This document shows, in pieces, positions 35,349 through 48,797 of a stretch of DNA of 64,000 nucleotides. This stretch comes from Prinia subflava (lineage: Eukaryota; Chordata; Aves; Passeriformes; Cisticolidae), in assembly GCF_021018805.1 (NCBI RefSeq), contig NC_086254.1, forward strand, positions 62,001 to 126,000. The letters are read 5' to 3'. Both the position numbers and the translations under genes were made by a program. Position 1 is the first letter of the stretch. Each line of letters starts with the position of its first letter. The notes under the pieces were generated by a model. That model was not told the origin of the DNA, did not search any database, and saw only the letters and a list, made by a program, of their open reading frames with translations.

Positions 35349-36978
35349 CTGTCACACGATAGCTATGGAATCCCCAGCATTGCTCCCTTTGTGACACCAC
35401 AGAGGTGGCAGTTGCAGATTTGCTCCCTTTGTTACACCACAGAAGTGGTAGCCCCAGCATTGCTCCCTTTGTCACACCAGACAGGTGGAAATACATGCAT
35501 TATTGCCCTTGAGACACCACATTGATGGCTACCTAAGTTTTGTTCCATTTGTGACATCACAGAGGAGGAAGCCCAGCATTGCTCCACTTGTGACACCACT
35601 GAGGTGGCAGTTGCTGATTTGCTCCCGTTGTCACACCACAGACGTGGTAGCCCCAGCATTGCTCCCTTTGTGACACCACAGATTTGGCCTGCCCAGCTTT
35701 CTTCCCTTTGTGACACCACAGAGGTGCCAGCCCCAGCGTTGCTCCTTATGTTACACCACAGAGGTGGAAGTTCCAGCTTTGTTCCCTTTGTGACAACACA
35801 GAGGTGGAAGCCCCAGCTTTGCTCCCTTTGTGACACCACAAAAGTGGCAGCCCCAGCATTGCTCCCTTTGTCACACCACAGAGGTGAAAGTTCTAAATTT
35901 GCTCTCTTTGTGACATCAGTGAGGTGTAGGCCACAATAATCCTCTTTGTGACACCATAGTGGTGGCAGCCCCGCTTTGCTCCCTTTGTGACACTACACAG
36001 GTGCCAGCCCCAGCGTTGCTCCTTATGTTAAACCACAGATGTGGCAGCTCCAGCTTTGCTCCCTTTGTCACACCACAGAACTGGCAGCTACAGGTTTGCC
36101 CCCATTTTGACACGACAGAGGTGGCAGCCCCACAATTGCTCCCTTTGTGACACCGCCGATATAGCAGCTCCAGCATTGCTCCCTTTGTGACACCACAGAT
36201 GTGGCCAACCCAGCTTTGCTCCAGTTGTGACCCCACAGAGGTTCCAGACCCAGCGTTGCTACATTTGTGACCCCACAAAGGTGGCAGTTGCAGATATGCT
36301 CCCTTTGTCCCACCACAGAGGTGACAGCCCCAGCATTGCTCCCTTTGTGACACCAGACAGGTGGAAATACACGCCTTGTTCCCTTTGTTACGCCACAGCG
36401 CTGGAAGCCCCAGCATTGTTCCATTTGTGACATCACAGAGCTGGAAGCCCAGCATTGCTCCCTTTGTGACGCCACAGAGGTTGCAGTTGCAGATTTGCTC
36501 CCGTTGTGACACCACAGATTTGGCCTGCCCAGCTTTCTTCCCTTTGTGACACCACAGAGGTGCCAGCCCCAGCGTTGCTCCTTATGTTACACCACAGAGG
36601 TGGAAGTTCCAGCTTTGTTCCCTTTGTAACAACACAGAGGTGGCAGACCCAGCTTTGCTCCCTTTGTGACAACACAGAGGTGGCAGTTGCAGATTTGATC
36701 CCTTTGTCACACCACAAAAGTGGCAGCCCCAGCATTGCTCCCTTTGTGACACCACAGAGGTGGAAGTTCTAAATTTGCTCTCTTTGTGACATCAGTGAGG
36801 TGCAGGCCACAATAATCCTCTTTGTGACACCAGAGTGGTGGCAGCCCCGCTTTGCTCCCGTTGTGATATCAGAAGGGTGGAAGTTCTACCTTTTTTCCAG
36901 TTGCGACACCACAATCATGGCAGTCCCAGCTTTGCCCCCTTTGTGACACCACAGAGCTTGCAGCCCCAATATTCCCTC
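35349..36978 (+). repeat. Monomer run 21 (1,630 bp, chimeric)
   Basis: Copy of run 19 at a shift of 3,765 bp. The orphan leader has CACAATAATCC at 35931. It differs by single bases such as GTTGTCACACC near 35629. Confidence 0.85.
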
Positions 36979-37428
36979 CCACGGAGATGCCCCAAGGGAA
37001 GCGTCCAGACCTCTGCAAAGTCAACACAACTGAGCCTTACCTGACTGGCTTCAGCCTGGGCTCATGTGGATTCCTCTGCACTCCGCTCCAACAAGGTTCC
37101 CTTGGCCAGCTCCACTCTTCGCCTCTCAAATATCACATCCAGTAACAGAGCTCTTCCCAGAGCTGATGGAGAAAAGTCAGGAAATGAAACACCAAAGCCC
37201 ACCAAGAAACAAACTACTTTTCCCCACTCAGAGCTGCTTCCTCCCTCAGTACTTTCACCTGCACACACACAGCACCTGAGAATGCAAGCAATCAGCGTTC
37301 CTGAGGCACATGTGCAGCTAAAAGAGCTTGAAGACAGCCTTTTCTCAGAGAGAAAAGACCACTTTTCTCAGGTCAGTGAACAAGGCCTGTTGGTAGGCAG
37401 AGGGAGGACCCTTGCAAAGGGCTAGGCC
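36979..37428 (+). repeat. 450-bp module, copy 22
   Basis: Has CTCAGGTCAGTG, which creates a CAG/GTCAGT plus-strand donor-like site shared with copies 26, 27 and 29. Also ATATCACATCCAG and AGCGTTCC. Confidence 0.9.
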
Positions 37429-38782
37429 CTGTGACACGAGAGCTATGGAATCCCCAGCATTGCTCCCTTTGTGACACCACAGAGGTGGCAGTTGCAGATT
37501 TGCTCCCTTTGTCACACCACAGAAGTGGTAGCCCCAACATTGCAACCTTTGTCACACCAGACAGGTGGAAATACATGCATTATTCCCTTTGAGACACCAC
37601 ATAGAGAGCTTCCTCTGTTTTCTTCCCTTTGTGACACCACAGAGGTTGCAGTTGCAGGTTTGCACCCTTTGTGACACCACAGATGTGGCCCGCCCAGCTT
37701 TGCTCCCTTTGTGACACCACAGAGGTGCCAGCTCCTGTGTTGCTCCTTCTGTTACACCACAGAGGTGGCAGCTCCAGCTTTGCTCCCTTTGTCACACCAC
37801 AGAACTGGCAGCTACAGGTTTGCCCCCATTTTGACACGACAGAGGTGGCAGCCCCACAATTGCTCCCTTTGTGACACCACAAAGGTGGCAGCCCCAGCAT
37901 TGCTCCCTTTGTGACACCGCAGATGTAGCAGCCCCAGCAATGCTCCCTTTGTGACACCACAGCGGTGGCCGGCCCAGCGTTGCTCCATTTGTGACACCAC
38001 AGAGGTTCCAGCCCCAGCGTTCCTACTTTTGTGACCCCACAGAGGTGGAAGTTGCAGATTTGCTCCCTTTGTCACACCACAGAGGTGATAGACCCACCAT
38101 TGCTCCCTTTGTCACACCAGACGGGTGGAAATACACGCCTTGTCCCCTTTGTTACGCCACAGCGGTGGAAGCCCCAGCATTGTTCCCTTTGTGAAATCAC
38201 AGAGCTGGAAGCCCAGCATTGCTCCCTTTGTGACACCACAGAGGTTTCAGTTGCAGATTTGCTCCCGTTGTGACACCACAGACGTGGTAGCCCCAGCATT
38301 GCTCCCTTTGTGACACCACAGATCTGGCCTGCCCAGCTTTCTTCCCTTTGTGACACCACAGAGGTGCCAGCCCCAGCGTTGCTCCTTATGTTACACCACA
38401 GAGGTGGAAGTTACAGCTTTGTTCCCTTTGTGACAACACTAAGGTGGAAGCCCCAGCTTTGCTCCCTTTGTGACAACACAGAGGTGGCAGTTGCAGATTT
38501 GCTCCCTTTGTCACACCACATAAGTGGCAGCCCCAGCATTGCTCCCTTTGTGACACCACAGAGGTGGAAGTTCTAAATTTGCTCTCTTTGTGACATCAGT
38601 GAGGTGCAGGCCACAATAATCCTCTTTGTGACACCAGAGTGGTGGCATCCCGGCTTTGCTCCCGTTGTGATATAAGAAGGGTGGAAGTTCTACCTTTTTT
38701 CCAGTTGCGACACCACAATCATGGCAGTCCCAGCTTTGCCCCCTTTGTGACACCACAGAGCTTGCAGCCCCAGTATTCCCTC
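37429..38782 (+). repeat. Monomer run 22 (1,354 bp)
   Basis: Length is 33 x 40 + 34. Its first part is like run 18 (GGTGGCCGGCCC) and its last part like run 24. The leader has GGCATCCCGGC and GATATAAG. Confidence 0.9.
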
Positions 38783-39232
38783 CCACGGAGATGACCCAAG
38801 GGAAGCGTCCAGACCTCTGCAAAGTCAACACAACTGAGCCTTACCTGACTGGCTTCAGCCTGGGCTCATGTGAATTCCTCTGCACTCCGCTCCAACAAGG
38901 TTCCCTTGGCCAGCTCCACTCTTCGCCTCTCAAATGTCACATCCAGTAACAGAGCTCTTCCCAGAGCTGAAGGGGAAAAGTCAGGAAATGAAACACCAAA
39001 GCCCACTAAGAAACAAACTACTTTTCCCCACTCAGAGCTGCTTCCTCCCTCAGTACTTTCACCTGCACACACACAGCACCTGAGAATGCAAGCAATCAGC
39101 ACTCCTGAGGCACATGTGCAGCTAAAAGAGCTTGAAGACAGCCTTTTCTCAGAGAGAAAAGACCACTTTTCTCAGCTCAGTGAACAAGGCCTGTTGGTAG
39201 GCAGAGGGAGGGCCCTTGCAAAGGGCTAGGCC
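38783..39232 (+). repeat. 450-bp module, copy 23
   Basis: Most divergent copy by private changes: CATGTGAATTCC (stop right after the ATG), GCTGAAGGGG, CCCACTAAG and AGCACTCC (a CpG lost to CA). Confidence 0.9.
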
Positions 39233-40826
39233 CTGTGACACGAGAGCTATGGAATCCCCAGCATTGCTCCCTTTGTGACACCACAGAGGTGGCAGTTGCA
39301 GATTTGCTCCCTTTGTCACACCACAGAAGTGGTAGCCCCAGCATTGCTCCCTTTGTCACACCAGACAGGTGGAAATACATGCATTATTCCCTTTGAGACA
39401 CCACATAGAGAGCTTCCTCTGTTTTCTTCCCTTTGTGACACCACAGAGGTTGCAGTTGCAGGTTTGCACCCTTTGTGACACCACAGAGGTGGCAGCCCCA
39501 GAATTGCTCCCTTATAGACACCACAAAGTTAGCAGCTCCAGCATTGCTCCCTTTGTGACACCACAGATGTGGCCGACCCAGCTTTGCTCCAGTTGTGACC
39601 CCACAGATGTTCCAGCCCCAGCGTTGCTACTTTTGTGACGCCACAGAGGTGGCAGTTGCAGATTTGCTCCCTTTGTCACACCACAGAGGTGGTAGCCCCA
39701 GCATTGCTCCCTTTGTGACACCAGACAGGTGGAAATACACGCCTTGTTCCCTTTGTGACACCACAGCGGTGGAATCCCCAGCATTGCTCCCTTTGTGACA
39801 CCACAGAGGTGGCAGTTGCAGATTTGCTCCCTTTGTCACACCACAGAAGTGGTAGCCCCAGCATTGCCCCCTTTGTGACACCAGACAGGTGGATATACAT
39901 GCATTATTCCCTTAGAAACACCACATAGAGAGCTGCCCCTCTTTTGTTCCCTTTGTGACACCACAGAGTTTGCAGCTGCAGGTTTGCACCTTTTGTGACA
40001 CCACAGAGGTGGAAGCCCCAGCATTGCTCCCTTTGTGACACCACAGATGTGGCAGCTCGAGCTTTGCTCTCTTTGTGACACCACAGAAGTGGCAGCTACA
40101 GGTTTGCCCCGATTTTCACATGACAGAGGTGGCAACCCCGGAAATGCTCCCTTTTTGACACCACAAATGTGGCAGCTCCAGCATTGCTCCCTTTGTGACA
40201 CCATAGATGTGACCAACCCAGCTTTGCTCCATTTGTGACCCCACAGAGGTTCCAGCCCCAGCTTTGCTACTTTTGTGACCCCACAGAGGTGGAAGTTGCA
40301 GATTTGCTCCCTTTGTCACACCACAGAGGTGATAGCCCCAGCATTGCTCCCTTTGTCACACCAGACAGGTGGAAATACACGCCTTGTTCCCTTTGTTACG
40401 CCACAGCGGTGGAAGCCCCAGTACTGCTCCCTTTGTGACACCACAGAGGTGGCCCGCCCAGCTTTGTTCCCTTTGTGACACCACAGAGCTGCCAGCCCCA
40501 GTGTTGCACCTTATGTTACACCACAGAGGTGGAAGTTCCAGCTTTGTTCCCTTTGTGACAACACAGAGGTGGCAGACCCAGATTTGCTACCTTTTGCACA
40601 GCACAGAGGTGGAAGTTCCAAATTTGCTCTCTTTGTGACATCAGTGAGGTGCAGGCCACAGTAATCCTCTTTGTGACACCAGAGTGGTGGCAGCCCCGCT
40701 TTGCTCCCTTTGTGACACCAGAAGGGTGGAAGTTCCACCATTTTCCCTTTTGGACACCACATTCATGGCAGCCCCAGCTTTGCTCCCTTTGTGACACCAC
40801 AGAGCTTGCAGCCCCAATATTCCCTC
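39233..40826 (+). repeat. Monomer run 23 (1,594 bp)
   Basis: Length is 39 x 40 + 34. No orphan leader. The post-module set recurs near 39797, 560 bp (14 monomers) after its first occurrence. The last leader has CCACAGTAATCC. Confidence 0.85.
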
Positions 40827-41276
40827 CCACGGAGATGCCCCAAGGGAAGCGTCCAGACCTCTGCAAAGTCAACACAACTGAGCCTTACCTGACTGGCTTC
40901 AGCCTGGGCTCATGTGGATTCCTCTGCACTCCGCTCCAACAAGGTTCCCCTGGCCAGCTCCACTCTTCGCCTCTCAAATGTCACATCCAGTAACAGAGCT
41001 CTTCCCAGAGCTGATGGGGAAAAGTCAGGAAATGAAACACCAAAGCCCACCAAGAAACAAACTACTTTTCCCCACTCAGAGCTGCTTCCTCCCTCAGTAC
41101 TTTCACCTGCACACACACAGCACCTGAGAATGCAAGCAATCAGCGCTCCTGAGGCACATGTGCAGCTAAAAGAGCTTGAAGACAGCCTTTTCTCAGAGAG
41201 AAAAGACCACTTTTCTCAGCTCAGTGAACAAGGCCTGTTGGTAGGCAGAGGGAGGACCCTTGCAAAGGGCTAGGCC
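40827..41276 (+). repeat. 450-bp module, copy 24
   Basis: TTCCCCTGG together with CTTCGCC, a pairing seen elsewhere only in copies 27 and 30. GATGGGG, CAGAGC, GGACCCTTG. Confidence 0.9.
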
Positions 41277-42899
41277 CTGTGACACGAGAGCTATGGAATC
41301 CCCAGCATTGCTCCCTTTGTGACACCACAGAGGTGGCAGTTCCACATTTGCTCCCTTTGTCACACCACAGAAGTGGTAGCCCCAGCATTGCAACATTTGT
41401 CACACCAGACAGGTGGATATTATTCCCTTTGAGACACCACATAGAGAGCTGCCTCTGTTTTGTTCCCTTTGTGACACCACAGATGTGGCAGCTCCTGCTT
41501 TGCTCTCTTTGTGACACCACAGAAGTGGCAGCTACAGGTTTGCCCCCATTTTGACATGACAGAGGTGGCAACCCCAGAATTGCTCCCTTATTGACACCAC
41601 AGATTTGGCCTGCCCAGCTTTGTTCCCTTTGTGACACCACAGAGGTACCAGCTCCAGCGTTGCTCCTTATGTTACACCACAGAGGTGGAAGTTCCAGCTT
41701 TGCTCCCTTTGTGACACCACAAAAGTGGCAGCCCCAGCATTGCTCCCTTTGTGACACCACAGAGGTGAAAGTTCTAAATTTGCTCTCTTTGTGACATCAG
41801 TGAGGTGCAGGCCACAATAATCCCCTTTGTGACACCATAGTGGTGGCAGCCCCGCTTTGCTCCCTTTGTGACACTAAAGAGGTGCCAGCCCCAGCGTTGC
41901 TCCTTATGTTAAACCACAGAGGTGGCAGCTCCAGCTTTGCTCCCTTTGTCACACCACAGAACTGGCAGCTACAGGTTTGCCCCCATTTTGACACGACAGA
42001 GGTGGCAGCCCCACAATTGCTCCCTTTGTGACACCACAAATGTGGCAGCTCCAGCATTGCTCCCTTTGTGACACCATAGATGTGACCAACCTAGCTTTGC
42101 TCCATTTGTGACCCCACAGAGGTTCCAGCCCCAGCGTTGCTACATTTGTGACCCCACAGAGGTGGAAGTTGCAGATTTGCTCCCTTTGTCACACCACAGA
42201 GGTGATAGCCCCAGCATTGCTCCCTTTGTCACACCAGACAGGTGGAAATACACGCCTTGTTCCCTTTGTTACGCCACCCCGCTGGAAGCCCCAGCATTGT
42301 CCCATTTGTGACATCACAGAGCTGGAAGCCCAGCATTGCTCCCTTTCTGACACCACAGAGGTTGCAGTTGCAGATTTGCTCCCGTTGTGACACCACAGAC
42401 GTGGTAGCCCCAGCATTGCTCTCTTTGTGACACCACAGATTTGGCCTGCCCAGCTTTCTTCCCTTTGTGACACCACAGAGGTGCCAGCCCCAGCGTTGCT
42501 CCTTATGTTACACCACAGAGGTGGAAGTTCCAGCTTTGTTCCCTTTGTGACAACACAGAGGTGGAAGCCCCAGCTTTGCTCCCTTTGTGACAACACAGAG
42601 GTGGCAGTTGCAGATTTGCTCCCTTTGTCACACCACATAAGTGGCAGCCCCAGCATTGCTCCCTTTGTGATACCACAGAGGTGAAAGTTCTAAATTTGCT
42701 CTCTTTGTGACATCAGTGAGGTGCAGGCCACAATAATCCTCTTTGTGAAACCAGAGTGGTGGCAGCCCCGCTTTGCTCCCGTTGTGATATCAGAAGGGTG
42801 GAAGTTCTACCTTTTTTCCATTTGCGACACCACAATCATGGCAGTCCCAGCTTTGCCCCCTTTGTGACACCACAGAGCTTGCAGCCCCAATATTCCCTC
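41277..42899 (+). repeat. Monomer run 24 (1,623 bp, chimeric)
   Basis: Has the 8-bp deletion monomer (GGTGGATATTATTCCC), as in runs 7 and 8. The orphan leader is near 41812, with CACAATAATCCCC. Confidence 0.85.
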
Positions 42900-43349
42900 C
42901 CACAGAGATGCCCCAAGGGAAGCGTCCAGACCTCTGCAAAGTCAACACAACTGAGCCTTACCTGACTGGCTTCAGCCTGGGCTCATGTGGATTCCTCTGC
43001 ACTCCGCTCCAACAAGGTTCCCCTGGCCAGCTCCACTCTTTGCCTCTCAAATGTCACATCCAGTAACAGAGCTCTTCCCAGAGCTGATGGGGAAAAGTCA
43101 GGAAATGAAACACCAAAGCCCACCAAGAAACAAACTACTTTTCCCCACTCAGACCTGCTTCCTCCCTCAGTACTTTCACCTGCACACACACAGCAGCTGA
43201 GAATGCAAGCAATCAGCGCTCCTGAGGCACATGTGCAGCTAAAAGAGCTTGAAGACAGCCTTTTCTCAGACAGAAAAGACCACTTTTCTCAGCTCAGTGA
43301 ACAAGGCCTGTTGGTAGGCAGAGGGAGGACCCTTGCAAAGGGCTAGGCC
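42900..43349 (+). repeat. 450-bp module, copy 25
   Basis: CCACAGAGATG at the start (CpG lost), CACAGCAGCTG (shared with copy 30), CAGACAGAAAAG. Confidence 0.9.
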
Positions 43350-44822
43350 CTGTGACACAAGAGCTATGGAATCCCCAGCATTGCTCCCTTTGTGACACCA
43401 CAGAGGTGGCAGTTGCAGATTTGCTCCCTTTGTCACACCACAGAAGTGGTAGCCCCAGCATTGCCCCCTTTGTGACACCAGACAGGTGGATATACATGCA
43501 TTATTCCCTTAGAGACACCACATAGAGAGCTGCCCCTCTTTTGTTCCCTTTGTGACACCACAGAGGTTACTAATGCAGGTTTGCACCCTTTGTGACACCA
43601 CAGAGGGGGAAGCCCCAGCATTGCTCCCTTTGTGACACCACAGATGTGGCAGCTCCAGCTTTGCTCTCTTTGTGACACCACAGAAGTGGCAGCTACAGGT
43701 TTGCCCCCATTTTGACATGACAAAGGTGGCAACCCCAGAATTGCTCCCTTATTGACACCACAAATGTGGCAGCTCCAGCATTGCTCCCTTTGTGACACCA
43801 TAGATGTGACCAACCCAGCTTTGCTCCATTTGTGACCCCACAGAGGTTCCAGCCCCAGCGTTGCTACTTTTGTGACCCCACAGAGGTGAAAGTTGCAGAT
43901 TTGCTCCCCTTGTCACACCACAGAGGTGATAGCTACAGCATTGCTCCCTTTGTCACACCAGACAGGTGGAAATACACGCCTTGTTCCCTTTGTTACGCCA
44001 CAGCGCTGGAAGCCCCAGCATTGTTCCATTTGTGACATCACAGAGGTGGCCCGCCCAGCATTGCTCCCTTTGTGACACCACAGCGGTGGCCGGCCCAGCG
44101 TTGCTCCATTTGTGACACCACAGAGGTTCCAGCCCCAGCGTTGCTACTTTTGTGACACCACAGAGGTGGCAGTTGCAGATTTGCTCCCTTTGTGACACCA
44201 CAGAGGTGGTAGCCCCAGCATTGCTCCCTTTGTCACACCAGACAGGTGGAAATAAACGCCTTGTCCCCTTTGTTACGCCACAGCGGTGGAAGCCCCAGCA
44301 TTGTTCCATTTGTGACATCACAGAGCTGGAAGCCCAGCATTGCTCCCTTTGTGACGCCACAGAGGTTGCAGTTGCAGATTTGCTCCCGTTGTGACACCAC
44401 AGTAGTGGTAGCCCCAGCATTGCTCTCTTTGTGACACCACAGATTTGGCCTGCCCAGCTTTCTTCCCTTTGTGACACCACAGAGGTGCCAGCCCCAGTGT
44501 TGCTCCTTATGTTACACCACAGAGGTGGAAGTTACAGCTTTGTTCCCTTTGTGACAACACAGAGGTGGCAGACCCAGCTTTGCTCCCTTTGTGACAACAC
44601 AGAGGTGGAAGTTCTAAATTTGCTCTCTTTGTGACATCAGTGAGGTGCAGGCCACAATAATCCTCTTTGTGACACCAGAGTGGTGGAAGCCCCGCTTTGC
44701 TTCCTTTGTGACTTTAGAAGGGTGGAAGTTCTACCTTTTTTCCCTTTGGGACACCACATTCATGGCAGTCCCAGCTTTGCTCCCTTTGTGACATCACAGA
44801 GCTTGCAGCCCCAATATTCCCT
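43350..44822 (+). repeat. Monomer run 25 (1,473 bp)
   Basis: Length is 36 x 40 + 33. The H6 duplication starts inside it near 44150. The end is one base short (CCCTCCACGG), as in run 28. Confidence 0.85.
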
Positions 44823-45272
44823 CCACGGAGATGCCCCAAGGGAAGCGTCCAGACCTCTGCAAAGTCAACACAACTGAGCCTTACCTGACTGGCTTCAGCC
44901 TGGGCTCATGTGGATTCCTCTGCACTCCGCTCCAACAAGGTTCCCTTGGCCAGCTCCACTCTTCGCCTCTAAAATGACACATCCAGTAACAGAGCTCTTC
45001 CCAGAGCTGATGGAGAAAAGTCAGGAAATGAAACACCAAAGCCCACCAAGAAACAAACTACTTTTCCCCACTCAGACCTGCTTCCTCCCTCAGTACTTTC
45101 ACCTGCACACACACAGCACCTGAGAATGCAAGCAATCAGCGTTCCTGAGGCACATGTGCAGCTAAAAGAGCTTGAAGACAGCCTTTTCTCAGAGAGAAAA
45201 GACAACTTTTCTCAGGTCAGTGAACAAGGCCTGTTGGTAGGCAGAGGGAGGACCCTTGCAAAGGGCTAGGCC
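44823..45272 (+). repeat. 450-bp module, copy 26
   Basis: CTCTAAAATGACAC closes the upstream part of the main plus frame with a stop. Also GACAACTTTTC and CTCAGGTCAGTG. Same as copy 29. Confidence 0.9.
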
Positions 45273-46267
45273 CTGTGACACGAGAGCTATGGAATCCCCA
45301 GCATTGCTCCCTTTGTGACACCACAGAGGTGGCAGTTGCAGATTTGCTCCCTTTGTCACACCACAGAAGTGGTAGCCCCAGCATTGCAACCTTTGTCACA
45401 CCAGACAGGTGGAAATACATGCATTATTCCCTTTGAGACACCACATAGAGAGCTTCCTCTGTTTTGTTCCCTTTGTGACACCACAGATGTGGCAGCTCCA
45501 GCTTTGCTCTCTTTGTGACACCACAGATGTGGCAGCTACAGGTTTGCCCCCATTTTCACATGACAGAGGTGGCAACCCCAGAATTGCTCCCTTATTGACA
45601 CCACAAATGTGGCAGCTCACGCATTGCTCCCTTTGTGACACCACAGATGTGGCCAACCAGGCTTTGCTCCAGTTGTGACCCCACAGATGTTCCAGCCCCA
45701 GCGTTGCTACTTTTGTGACGCCACAGAGGTGGCAGTTGCAGATTTGCTCCCTTTGTCACACCACAGAGGTGATAGCCCCAGCATTGCTCCCTTTGTCACA
45801 CCAGACAGGTGGAAATACACGCCGTGTTCCCTTTGTGACACCACAGCAGTGGAAGCCCCACCACTGCTCCCTTTGTGACACCACAGAGGTGGCCCGCCCA
45901 GCTTTGTTCCCTTTGTGACACCACAGAGGTGCCAGCCCCAGCGTTGCTCCTTATGTTACACCACAGAGGTGGAAGTTCCAGCTTTCTTCCCTTTGTGACA
46001 ACACAGAGGTGGCAGACCCAGCTTTGCTCCCTTTTGAACAGCACAGAGGTGGAAGTTCCAAATTTGCTCTATTTGTGACATCAGTGAGGTGCAGGCCACA
46101 ATAATCCTCTTTGTGACACCAGAGTGGTGGCAGCCCCGCTTTGCTCCCTTTGTGACACCAGAAGGGTGGAAGTTCTACCTTTTTTCCAGTTGAGACACCA
46201 CAATCATGGCAGTCCCAGCTTTGCCCCCTTTGTGACACCACAGAGCTTGCAACCCCAATATTCCCTC
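45273..46267 (+). repeat. Monomer run 26 (995 bp)
   Basis: Length is 24 x 40 + 35. Marks CAGCTCACGCATTGC and CCCCACCACTGC are shared with run 29. The end has TTTTGAACAGCACAGAGG. Confidence 0.9.
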
Positions 46268-46717
46268 CCACGGAGATGCCCCAAGGGAAGCGTCCAGACC
46301 TCTGCAAAGTCAACACAACTGAGCCTTACCTGACTGGCTTCAAGCTGGGTTCATGTGGATTCCTCTGCACTCCGCTCCAACAAGGTTCCCCTGGCCAGCT
46401 CCACTCTTCGCCTCTCAAATGTCACACCCAGTAACAGAGCTCTTCCCAGAGCTGATGGAGAAAAGTCAGGAAATGAAACACCAAAGCCCACCAAGAAACA
46501 AACTACTTTTCCCCACTCAGACCTGCTTCCTCCCTCAGTTATTTCATTTGCACACACACAGCACCTGAGAATGCAAGCAATCAGCATTCCTGAGGCACAT
46601 GTGCAGCTAAAAGAGCTTGAAGACAGCCTTTTCTCAGACAGAAAAGACCACTTTTCTCAGGTCAGTGAACAAGGCCTGTTGGTAGGCAGAGGGAGGACCC
46701 TTGCAAAGGGCTAGGCC
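46268..46717 (+). repeat. 450-bp module, copy 27
   Basis: CTTCAAGCTGGGTTCATG and CTCAGTTATTTCATTTGC are shared only with copy 30. AGCATTCC and CTCAGGTCAGTG distinguish it from copy 30. Confidence 0.9.
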
Positions 46718-48347
46718 CTGTGACACGAGAGCTATGGAATCCCCAGCATTGCTCCCTTTGTGACACCACAGAGGTGGCAGTTGCTGATTTGCTCCCTTTG
46801 TCACACCACAGAAGTGCTAGCCCCAGCATTGCTCCCTTTGTCACACCAGACAGGTGGAAATACATGCATTATTCCCTTTGAGACACCACATAGAGAGCTT
46901 CCTCTGTTTTCTTCCCTTTGTGACATCACAGAGGTGGAAGCCCAGCATTGCTCCCTTTGTGACACCACAGAGGTTTCAGTTGCAGATTTGCACCCGTTTT
47001 GACACCACAGAGGTGGTAGCCCCAGCATTGAACCCTTTGTGACACCACAGATTTGACCTGCCCAGCTTTCTTCCCTTTGTGACACCACAGAGGTGCCAGC
47101 TCCAGCGTTGCTCCTTTTGTTACACCACAGAGGTGGAAGTTCCAGCGTTGTTCCCTTTGTGACAACACAGAGGAGGAAGCCCCAGCATTGCTCCCTTTGT
47201 GACACCACAGAGGTGGCAGTTGCAGATTTGCTCCCTTTGTCACACCACTGAAGTGGCAGCCCCAGCATTGCAACCTTTGTGAAACCACAGAGGTGAAAGT
47301 TCTAAATTTGCTCTCTTTGTGACATCAGTGAGGTGCAGGCCACAATAATCCTCTTTGTGACACCATAGTGGTGGCAGCCCCGCTTTGCTCCCTTTGTGAC
47401 ACTACACAGGTGCCAGCCCCAGCGTTGCTCCTTATGTTAAACCACAGAGGTGGCAGCTCCAGCTTTGCTCCCTTTGTCACACCACAGAACTGGCAGCTAC
47501 AGGTTTGCCCCCATTTTGACACGACAGAGGTGGCAGCCCCAGCATTGCTCCCTTTGTGACACCGCCGATGTAGCAGCTCCAGCATTGCTCCCTTTGTGAC
47601 ACCACAGATGTGGCCGACCCAGCTTTGCTCCAGTTGTGACCCCACAGAGGTTCCAGCCCCAGCGTTGCTACATTTGTGACCCCACAGAGGTGGCAGTTGC
47701 AGATTTGCTCCCTTTGTCACACCACAGAGGTGATAGCCCCAGCATTGCTCCCTTTGTCACACCAGACAGGTGGAAATACACGCCTTGTTCCCTTTGTTAC
47801 GCCACAGCGCTGGAAGCCCCAGCATTGTTCCATTTCTGACACCACAGAGCTGGAAGCCCAGCATTGCTCCCTTTGTGACGCCACAGAGGTTGCAGTTGCA
47901 GATTTGCTCCCGTTGTGACACCACAGACGTGGTAGCCCCAGCATTGCTCCCTTTGTGACACCACAGATTTGGCCTGCCCAGCTTTCTTCCCTTTGTGACA
48001 CCACAGAGGTGCCAGCCCCAGCGTTGCTCCTTATGTTACACCACAGAGGTGGAAGTTCCAGCTTTCTTCCCTTTGTGACAACACAGAGGTGGCAGACCCA
48101 GCTTTGCTCCCTTTGTGACACCACAGAGTATGAACTTCTAAATTTGCTCTCTTTGTGACATCAGTGAGGTGCAGGCCACAATAATCCTCTTTGTGACACC
48201 AGAGTGGTGGCAGCCCCGCTTTGCTCCCGTTGTGATATCAGAAGGGTGGAAGTTCTACCTTTTTTCCAGTTGCGACACCACAATCATGGCAGTCCCAGCT
48301 TTGCCCCCTTTGTGACACCACAGAGCTTGCAGCCCCAATATTCCCTC
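46718..48347 (+). repeat. Monomer run 27 (1,630 bp, chimeric)
   Basis: Orphan leader with CACAATAATCC at 47341. GATTTGACCTGCCC and ACAGAGGAGG mark its first half. Same as run 30. Confidence 0.85.
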
Positions 48348-48797
48348 CCACGGAGATGCCCCAAGGGAAGCGTCCAGACCTCTGCAAAGTCAACACAACT
48401 GAGCCTTACCTGACTGGCTTCAGCCTGGGCTCATGTGGATTCCTCTGCACTCCGCTCCAACAAGGTTCCCTTGGCCAGCTCCACTCTTCGCCTCTCAAAT
48501 GTCACACCCAGTAACAGAGCTCTTCCCAGAGCTGATGGGGAAAAGTCAGGAAATGAAACACCAAAGCCCACCAAGAAACAAACTACTTTTCCCCACTCAG
48601 AGCTGCTTTTTCCCTCAGTACTTTCACCTGCACACACACAGCACCTGAGAATGCAAGCAATCAGCGCTCCTGAGGCACATGTGCAGCTAAAAGAGCTTGA
48701 AGACAGCCTTTTCTCAGAGAGAAAAGACCACTTTTCTCAGCTCAGTGAACAAGGCCTGTTGGTAGGCAGAGGGAGGACCCTTGCAAAGGGCTAGGCC
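48348..48797 (+). repeat. 450-bp module, copy 28
   Basis: CTTCGCC, CACACCCAG, GATGGGG, CAGAGC, CTTTTTCCC, GGACCCTTG. Copy 31 differs in having CTTCCTCCC. Confidence 0.9.

Larger units (their letters stand above)
34899..36978 (+). repeat. 2,080-bp unit H5, copy 2
   Basis: Unit 21, the same length as unit 19 and with the same rare variants. The unit before it (unit 20) ends like unit 17, with ATTTGGAAGTTCC. This suggests the block was copied with an intervening 1.7-kb unit (the unit 18 type) left out. Confidence 0.8.
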